Positions 56,687 through 64,000 of a stretch of 64,000 nucleotides of DNA are shown here, in pieces; the stretch's first letter is position 1, and every line of letters starts with the position of its first letter. Made by a program: the position numbers and the translations under genes. The DNA is taken from positions 26,310,879-26,374,878 of the forward strand of contig NW_022145599.1 of the NCBI RefSeq assembly GCF_000002235.5, read 5' to 3'. This DNA is from Strongylocentrotus purpuratus. Lineage: Eukaryota > Echinodermata > Echinoidea > Camarodonta > Strongylocentrotidae. Below the pieces are notes generated by a model. It was not told where the DNA came from. It ran no database searches and worked only from the letters and a program-made list of their open reading frames with translations.

Positions 56687-57160
56687 CATCATTATTGCCG
56701 CGATTTTTATATAGGTGTCGTGAATGGAGGTATGAAATGAAAGCTTATTTTGTGATTATTACGGCCATGCTACTAAATTTTGATTATCATTTTCTAAAGG
56801 AAAGTTTTCACAAGAAAACCATTGGACTGACAATTCAGTCGCAAGCTGCCTTCAGTCAGTGCAGTGTGTGTGAGCTGCAGTTAACTCCAGCAAGCTCCAA
56901 CACCGGCTCCGCGCACCGCAGGCGTCCGAGGCCTGCGGCGCCGGTGTTCGAGCTTTCTGGAGTTACGCTGTGTGTGTGTGTGTGAGTTCAGAAATTGTTA
57001 TCTGTTGGTTGCATCATTATTGCCGCGATTTCAATATAGTTTCGTGAATAGATTTACGAAACCTGATCTTAGAATTAGTAAAAGTATTACTAATGTTTAC
57101 GTTTTTAAACGACTGTCTGATTTTCTTGTGAAAATTTTACTTTGAAAAATGATTATCGAA
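56687..57160. repeat. nested direct and inverted repeats within Helitron-like element
   Basis: CATCATTATTGCCGCGATTT occurs at about 56687 and 57013, a direct repeat. TTTTCACAAGAAAACC (about 56805) pairs with the GATTTTCTTGTGAAAATTTT stretch near 57120 over most of its length. Between them is the GC-rich hairpin at 56881-56966. Confidence 0.6.
56881..56966. repeat. GC-rich ~85 nt hairpin
   Basis: TAACTCCAGCAAGCTCCAAC and GCCGGTGTTCGAGCTTTCTG are part of two arms that pair. The centre is a perfect CCGCAGGC-7 nt-GCCTGCGG stem. A (TG)n run follows at once. Confidence 0.75.
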
Positions 57161-57550
57161 ATTCATGGTCAGAAATAATCACAATCTAGGGTCTATTATG
57201 TTACAGTTCTTGCATCAAATCAATGCATGAAAACTTAGTTATTGAACTAGAAAAATGTTTTTTTTTTAAATAGGCAATTAATTATGAAGTATAGGAAGCC
57301 TGAAACCTGTCCTGAGCCTACTAAACAAATCTCAACAAAGTGTAGGCCTATCCTTTTATGAATTAATGAAAAAGTAGCCCCAGAAAAAAGAGCCCCAGAA
57401 AATTTCCCTAAAATTTGAAATGGAGCCCCTGAAATGAAAAACTTAATTTTTTGCCTGCGCACCCCCTCTAGAATCCCGCGGATTTCCGCGGGTCCTGAGT
57501 TGAGTGTATATATAATATAGGCGTGGGGTCCACGGGTTTCAAGGGGCCAT

Positions 57551-57574
57551 AAACCCCCGAAAGCTCGGGGGTTT
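57551..57574. repeat. perfect 10 bp hairpin
   Basis: AAACCCCCGA, loop AAGC, TCGGGGGTTT. It resembles a bacterial terminator in form, but the context is eukaryotic and inside a mobile element. Confidence 0.7.
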
Positions 57575-58235
57575 TAGGCGTATAGGGTCAGATGAGCATA
57601 TTTTTAATACTTTATTTGTGACACTTGCGGGTCACTAATTGGCGTGGGGTCAATACGTAGAGTTGCGTAGTATTGCGTAACAACTACGCTGGCCTACGTT
57701 ACTATATGCTGAGGGACGGAAAGGGGTACGCAAGATGAACGAAAACAATTCAACCTGTTTAATTTTTTTCGCCAGCCTACGCATAACCTACGCAGGGACT
57801 ATTTCCCCATTAATAAAAATTTCTGCGTAGTCGGTACGCCACACTACGGAACTCTACGCAGTTCCAGTGGCTTAAAGAATAACTACCGGTACAGTTGGAT
57901 CGTTTTTTTAATTTTTATATAAGGCCAAATTAAAAAAAAAACATGTTTAGCTTCCTGTTTTTTCGAAAAATGAGAAGGAGGAGGCCCTTTTTTTTTCTTT
58001 TTATTTTCTTTCAAAATGGCCGCTCCGTACATTTTTCCTGACATTCAGGCTATTTTTCAAGATGGCGGCCGACAATTTTTTTTTTTCTTTTTTAAAATCA
58101 GAAATACATTTTAGCAGTGCTTTTCATGTTTTTTTTCTTTCAAAAAAAAAATAAATAAATAAAAAAAAAAAAAAAAAAAAATAGGAGGCGGCCCCCAAAA
58201 AGGAAGCAGGCGGGGACGCTGTTTTTTTTTTCTTT

Positions 58236-58274
<39 letters not shown>

Positions 58275-58820
58275 TTTCAAAAAATTTCAAAAAAAAAAAT
58301 AGGAGGCGGCCCCCAAAAAGGAAGCGGGCGGGGACGCTTAACATGTATATTTCTTAATGGCCTGAATGGCAAATAAAGTTCTTGGTGGTTTTAATTTAGA
58401 CAGTCTCTATATATCTATTTACATCCCCCGCCCCCCTCTAGGATCCCGCGGATTTCCGCGGGTCCTGCTAGTCTGTATTATAAAAGGGCAGAGTCATCGT
58501 GACCTATACGTATTCTACATCGTAGTCTCTCTGACTCTCTGTGCAAATGTGTGCAAATGAGAGTCGTGCCTTTCAGTTATGGTTATTTCCAGCAAGTTTG
58601 TGCTACATGTAGTTAAAAATAAACTTGAGTTCTGGTAAAAAAAAAAAAAAATTAATTATCACAGAATCTAACAAAACTTACACTGAATGTTCAAGATTAC
58701 AAATAAATGTCATGTGCCAAACAATTTTGGAAGAAAATGTATATGGTACCGGCTGAGTAATAAGCATACGGGTAGAAAGATAAGAAAATCAAGGTAGTAC
58801 TAGCCCGACACCATTTGTGT

Positions 58821-59016
58821 TGTCCCATACATCTTTCTGTGTACAGTGATTGTTACTTTACCAAGACTGGGCCAAATTTAGGATGATTTTATTGACTCCA
58901 TAACCTTGCAGTACACACCAATACTTACATGCTATATGATCAACTTTTTCTGATCCATTCCACACCTTTTCTTTCACAATGCAATCACATTACCAGAACT
59001 CACCTTTATCTTTAAA
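58821..59016. mobile_element. family A element, right half only
   Basis: Matches the right part of 19384-19797 in the same orientation: ACATCTTTCTGTGTACAGTG, TTTACCAAGACTGGGCCAAA and ACTTACATGCTATATGATCA-like blocks, ending ACTCACCTTTATCTTTAAAT. The left half is absent. Confidence 0.8.
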
Positions 59017-61174
59017 TTATTTAAGGGGTCAAACAACCCCTCTGAACCTTATTACATGACACCATTCTTAAAAATTATAAGCTGGTATTTCTTGAAATTC
59101 TTCTACTTACCGGAACTCAAACTCTTGTGTTTGTGTAACATACTGTTTTGGGTGTGATCATGTTGATGTTTTTTGCTGGTATATATACAATGTAGTACTT
59201 CTCACTCTTTCTCTTCAGTGTAGTTTTGTCCGTATTCTGAGGATTAGATAGCTAGAACTTCCTGATATGACTATTCAGTTGATCTTCTTGATCTTTGCCT
59301 TTGAATTGATTCATATTTTTAAAGTGGATTCTTGTAAACTCAGTATCTAATTGTCCTTCCAAAATACTGCAAAATGAATAGAATTTCTTAACACACCAGT
59401 GACTATTTGTTGAGATTTTTTTCATCCCAACATTTCATTATTGATTTACTCAATTGTGGTTAACATCTATTGAGATACCGGTAACCAAGGCACTCTTGCC
59501 CATTTTATGAATTTTCAGGTATAAATTGTTGCTTACAAATCTTCTTCTCGGGACAGTACTCCTACCTCCCTTGTGACCAAAAAAAAAAATCAGATTTCCA
59601 TTATGCAAATTAGATATGAGGACTTTTGAGGTGCTAGAAAATACATGAACAAGATTCTCTAAGACTATAGAAAGCAGTCGGTATACAATTCTAAGTTGCC
59701 GCCATTTCTTTTCACCAAGAATAGATTCATGAGGAAACGAAAGTTGACAACTAATTTTTGTCCCGAGTCGTGATCTGAATTACCTTTTTGTCAATTGTCT
59801 GTACATAGTGGATTTCAGGTATATAAATAAATGCCCTTTCATTTTGTCTTCATCTAAAAGACAAAGGGGATCGCACTGTATTTCCTCATTTTCGTAAGTA
59901 TATCACTACCGTGAAATTCCTTCAAGTTATTTGGAATTTAAAAGCTGTATTTTTCCGGGTTACTGAAGGTTATGCTCCAGGATACGTCGGTACATTAACA
60001 ATCAGTGAATCTTTGTCTAAAAGGGGACTTTGCAGGATTGAATTTGAAAATTTCCTGATATATACAGGATTTAAAGTGCCTTATAACAGGACTTGACATA
60101 TCATGGGTCCTGTATAGCTCCCCCTCAATTTCCTAGACCACATCCCCCCCCCCCCCCAAAAAAAAATGATGATAATATTAGAACAAATTGAATAAATAAG
60201 AATAATAGAATTAAAGATCATAAGTCAATGTCAGTGTACCGGTAGACCCCCTCCCTGTTAAAAAAAGGTTTGTTTTTAGCCCTGATTTTGATGGGGTTTT
60301 TTTTAATCCATTTTTTGCTTGCTAAAGCTTTTAGGAATTCTAAAGAATTGAGAAATTATGAAAATTTTCTTTGAGGATTTGCTGGCTTGTAGTAATGATG
60401 ACTGCTGGCCCAGCACGTAGTTTAAACCTCAAGCAGTAATCATTGTTTCGGTGCCATGTGAACCCACCTTGCTGTTAGTGGGTCGTTGTTTAAAACCCAA
60501 AAGCTAAAAACTACAAAGCTTAAAACTACAACGGTGACATACGACCGAAATTAGCTACTTGAGGCTTCCCAGCTCCCAGCACAAAGTAGTACCGGTATAC
60601 ACCAAAGGGTTACTGTGCCAGCCAGTGCCAGGGATGGAGAGTTTCGAGAGACTGTGAAATGCTCTTCAAATCAAAGTTCAAAACTTGGATAAAGACAAGT
60701 GTCAGGTGATGAATATCTTGTAGAATTTGAAGAAATGTATGCCCTCATGCGAGAAACAAACTCTATTTGAGAAGTAGTTAATGGCCATATTATGGATAGA
60801 ACATTTTAGCGATCATCAATAGTGAACAAGTTTTACAAAGGAGTTGGAAAATAGGAATTGAATTTGATTTGATTTTAATTGTGTAGTAAATATACACACA
60901 AGAGTTTTAGTGCATCAATAACTTTCTAGGCAGTGGTTTAACTGCTTTTGTTGAGCAATGTGTTTTGTGATTGAAGACGCCCTTTATTTTCTTAGTTTTT
61001 AATCACTGATTTTACTCTACTTTAATTTCTGAAAATATAACTAAAGATTTTTTTAATGTATTGTATTTGTTTTGTTTTCTTTGGTGGTTGTGTTTTTTTT
61101 CTTTTGTTTTTTGTTATTTTTTTCTGGTCATTTCTTTTCTTAAAAACTAAATTTTTAATTTGTGTCTATTCCAG
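59017..61174. other. non-coding, nothing recognised
   Basis: C/A homopolymer run at about 60146-60166. No convincing exon. Confidence 0.45.
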
Positions 61175-61260
61175 ATAAATAATAATGATAATAATGATAA
61201 TAATATATCTTGTTTACCCAGGGTAGCCTCATCATTCGTAATACCATTCTGCCTGAGGGC
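61175..61260 (-). mobile_element. SINE tail fragment, reverse orientation
   Basis: ATAATGATAATAATGATAAT followed by TTGTTTACCCAGGGTAGCC is the reverse complement of the SINE tail (TACCCTGGGTAAA) seen at 16005 and 40257. Confidence 0.65.
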
Positions 61261-62572
61261 ACTGCAATCACATTATTACCCTGTCTTTATAATTAGTATT
61301 GAACATTTACATTACCCCCTGATACGGCTGATTTGAATAGCATGTCAACTCAGAAACATGATCGAATGACGTCAAGTCCAAGGGTATCTTGTGAAAATAT
61401 TGAACCGAGGGGGAGTTTCCTTCTCATTACAACAAGATTTTCACAGCGCTATTGTCCTCTTTTGTTTACATTTCTTTGCTCAAGGTTTGTATCTTGTTAC
61501 TATTCAAAATATATTAAAAATAGGACAAAAGAGCATTTTTTTCCCAAAATTATTAATTTTTACTTTAGAAGAAGGAAAGAATTCTGCAAGATGTGATTTA
61601 TAGGCTCAGTTGTCACTAGAAAAAGAGAATTCTATTACATTTACAGGTCCTTTTGAAACTTTCGGAAGCTCCATTATATAGAGCTCCATATAAACTATGA
61701 AGGACCTCATGACAAATATTTTGTAAATAAAAAGAAAAGTATAGAAATGAATGTCTTGTTTTGATTTGATTTTGTATTTTACTTTTAAAAACCTGAGGTA
61801 AAGTAGAATTGTTTAGCCTCAAAATATTCTCAATCTCTCTTCTTTTTTTTTTTTTTGGGGGGGGGGGGGTCATCATCTTATACAAATAATACAATGGTCC
61901 AGAATTGATCTCTAATTATATAACTGTACATTCAGAGACTTGAACCTTATTGCATTAACTTCTGTCTACTAATTCTTCTCAATCCTTCTCATAAGTTTAC
62001 AAAATCTTACAAAATAATCTGGTTATACAATTCCTTTTTTGATTGTGTTGACCTTACTCTTTAGAATATTTTAGAACCTGTTTTGCAACTAAATCTCCTT
62101 TATTTGGTTCTAATTGTGGTTTAATTTTTTTAAAATCATATTGTCAGTCTTCCAGAAATGGTGACAACTATTTACAAGTTTACATCAAATTTTTATTGAA
62201 AAATCAAATTGATTGTTTTCATAGGTCCTTGACCAAATGAATAAGATGTTTCCCATGAGCAAATCTAACTGAGCTTATTACCTGCTACAATAACCTGAAA
62301 TTCTAAAGAAAATATGCATTCAATTTGACATGTTTGTGTGTACATTTGTTAACTATTAGAATGCAGGATGTAAATAGGTAATTTTTGTTGTTTTTCCAGG
62401 GTAGGAATTTCCAGGGTAGGAATTTGACATGTTTTTTTTCTCTTCTCATTTGAGTGAATTAATTTAAAGGAAGCAAATTTATTGTCCTAATGCCAGATTA
62501 ATGAATATAAATGAGTCAGAATGAATCAGGAGAGCTGAGGTATTTGTTTCTAGTTCATCGTGACTGTGCCAT
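61261..62572. other. non-coding, nothing recognised
   Basis: T/G homopolymer run at about 61841-61870. A 16 bp TTCCAGGGTAGGAATT unit is repeated twice at 62394-62427. No gene. Confidence 0.45.
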
Positions 62573-62645
62573 GGACCAGTGATGGCCTGGTGGTAGAGTC
62601 GCTGCCCGGCAAGCAGTGGTGGATGGCAGGTTCAAATCCCTGCTG
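62573..62645 (+). mobile_element. tRNA-like sequence, probably SINE head or pseudo-tRNA
   Basis: TGGCCTGGTGGTAGAGTCGC resembles an A box and GGTTCAAATCCCTGC resembles a B box with T arm. I could not form a good acceptor stem, so a functional tRNA is unlikely. Confidence 0.45.
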
Positions 62646-62924
62646 GTTCCAAGATTTTTTCTGACTTTTTTTCAATTACAGATCGATCAATTGATCTCAT
62701 TTACTGGGTGTAAGCCACAAATATGTTTAAACAAGTGAATACATTGTTCTTGAGTGTTATGATTCATAGAGAGCTCTGTTCATTGGCTTTCGATTGTCAA
62801 TCTGTTAGGTCATCCAACGGCCAATACTAATATACATTCAATATTATATAACATCTGCTTAGTGCATTAATGGCGTTAACTTTTAATCAAAATATAAGGG
62901 CTAATCTCCATTAGATTACATTAG

Positions 62925-63010
62925 GCCAATTTACACATAAAAAAAAACATTGTTGATTTTTTTGGACTACCACTTACACTACTGGAGAAACCCGTAAAAA
63001 AAACGGCAAC
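62925..63010. repeat. dispersed repeat related to 1885-1995
   Basis: TTAGGCCAATTTACACATAA, an A-run, ACCACTTACACTACTGGAGA and AACCCGT follow the same order as in 1885-1995. Type unknown. A further GTGAGAAAAATTGATGA at 63128 resembles GTTGAGAAAAATTGATGC at 1831, but on the opposite side of the shared block. Confidence 0.45.
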
Positions 63011-63164
63011 GTTTGCTCGTTCTGATTTTTGGGTGAGTACTGCCATGCTCGACTTGTCGCTACCCTGCATGCGATAGCACTGAAGCGAGGCGCTGTATGC
63101 AACTACCGATGAGTTGAAACACTGCAATGTGAGAAAAATTGATGATTTTTTTTTTTTGGCTCGC

Positions 63165-64000
63165 AGTATAAATGCAGCTCTTATTGCTGCTGCCCTGCCT
63201 GTGGCAGCTAGGCATGTCCTTGGTAGTCTTTTGTCTCAATGTTGGTGAAAAACTACACTTTTCGGATTTTCAGACACAAGAGGATTACATACGTTTGTTG
63301 TTGTTGGTACAATGCAGAGATACTTGAGTGGTTTAATGTCTACTGTGACTCAATGCCATGCTGTAGTGTGGGTTGAAATGGATATATGGCCGACTAGTTT
63401 AAAATGAGTGTCCCCCCCCCCTGAATTATTGTTTTGTTCAATGCAGATGTCTCAGTTTTCTTTACCATTTTTATATTTCCTTCTCATTCTCTTTCCCTTC
63501 TTCTTTTGTTATATTTTGACCTGCCCTCCATATTTCATCTTTCTTTTTTGTCACTGGCTAATTTTTGTCTTCTTTCTTCCGTGAAATAGCTCACAAACCC
63601 CAAATCTAAGCTGTTTTTAAAAGTTATTATCATTATTGAATTACATTTTTCGGCAATACATTGCTCCTCCTTCCCTCCCTCCCTCGCAAAGAATTGGTTG
63701 AATCGTAATAAATGTGTACATCATTCTGTTCATTGGTTCTATAGCTCAAGCTTTGGAGTACAGCTATCACTTAATTGCATTATAACATCTATATTAAATA
63801 CTTTTTTTTAAAAGATCATAAGTGCTTTCTACTTTATTCCAGACGTTGTGGATTCTTATGAGAAGTGCCTAAAAGTGATTAGAAAATTTGCAACAGATTC
63901 AATTTTGTGCACATGTTAGTTTAAAGAGGTCTTAAAGTCCCCAGAAATGTCTCTGTTTTATTGGTCTTGTGTAAGTTAAACGTTTTATTTCAAGGCACTG
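63165..64000. other. non-coding, nothing recognised
   Basis: C-run at about 63412-63421 and a pyrimidine-biased patch at 63450-63560. No gene. Confidence 0.45.

Larger units (their letters stand above)
56204..58471 (+). mobile_element. Helitron-like element (non-autonomous)
   Basis: The left end is TCTATAATAGTAATACGCTA preceded by A (56203). The right end has an 8 bp-stem hairpin CCCGCGGATTTCCGCGGG (58445-58462), then nine bases ending CTAG (58468-58471), followed by T (58472). A 5' TC, a 3' hairpin roughly 10 nt before CTRR, insertion between A and T, and no terminal inverted repeat are Helitron traits. The same hairpin also occurs at 57475-57492 with a degenerate end, so the element may be composite. 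Inside are GC-rich segments, a large hairpin, a TACGC-dense segment (57640-57860) and two copies of a GGAGGCGGCCCCCAAAAAGG block 118 bp apart (58180, 58298). No Rep/helicase coding region. Confidence 0.7.

Noticed and set aside
56269..56985. Three overlapping frames of 65-96 codons as a gene
   Set aside because: They lie within the Helitron-like element, show no domain I recognise and are broken into different frames.
57551..57574. Rho-independent terminator
   Set aside because: The form fits, but the window is eukaryotic and the hairpin lies in a mobile element.

Overview
This window looks like nuclear DNA from a marine invertebrate animal, most likely an echinoderm such as a sea urchin. 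The evidence is AT-rich sequence, sparse genes with long non-coding stretches, abundant (CT)n, (CA)n and (TA)n microsatellites, tRNA-derived SINEs with an ACCCTGGGTAAA-type tail, and many small inverted-repeat elements. The species assignment is inference. No bacterial operon, phage, plasmid or CRISPR feature is present.

Two protein-coding genes can be supported, both on the + strand and about 39 kb apart. Each encodes a complete inward-rectifier K+ channel (Kir, KCNJ family) in a single uninterrupted coding exon: 461 aa at 5373-6758 and 494 aa at 45353-46837. They are clearly paralogous and share an unusual layout. The CDS is intronless, an in-frame stop lies just upstream of the ATG, and a good splice donor lies 44 nt (first gene) or 0 nt (second gene) past the stop codon, which suggests an intron in the 3' UTR. 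The first has a TIGFG selectivity filter and Glu at the rectification position. The second has the classical TIGYG filter and Asp there. Both end in a possible class I PDZ ligand (SRL and SPV). Kir channels are tetramers, so the two products could in principle co-assemble.

The rest is non-coding and dominated by repeats. 0-5 kb: inverted-repeat elements and a CT-rich tract. 7-16 kb: a nested element with its target duplication visible, a ~470 bp pyrimidine-triplet tract, a four-unit 128 bp tandem array, SINEs and more inverted-repeat elements. 17-25 kb: a degenerate tandem array and several inverted-repeat families with second copies elsewhere in the window. 25-26 kb: a 600 bp (CT)n tract. 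26-40 kb: mostly featureless sequence with scattered repeats. 40-45.4 kb: a SINE, inverted-repeat elements, a 310 bp long foldback and candidate core promoters before the second Kir gene. 48-59 kb: a six-unit ~180 bp tandem array, a hAT-like element with a perfect 8 bp target duplication, and a 2.27 kb Helitron-like element. No autonomous transposon coding region was found.

I did not find a convincing new multi-gene system. The most interesting items are the divergent Kir paralogue with the GFG filter, the shared 3' UTR intron layout, the Helitron-like element and the exactly delimited insertions.
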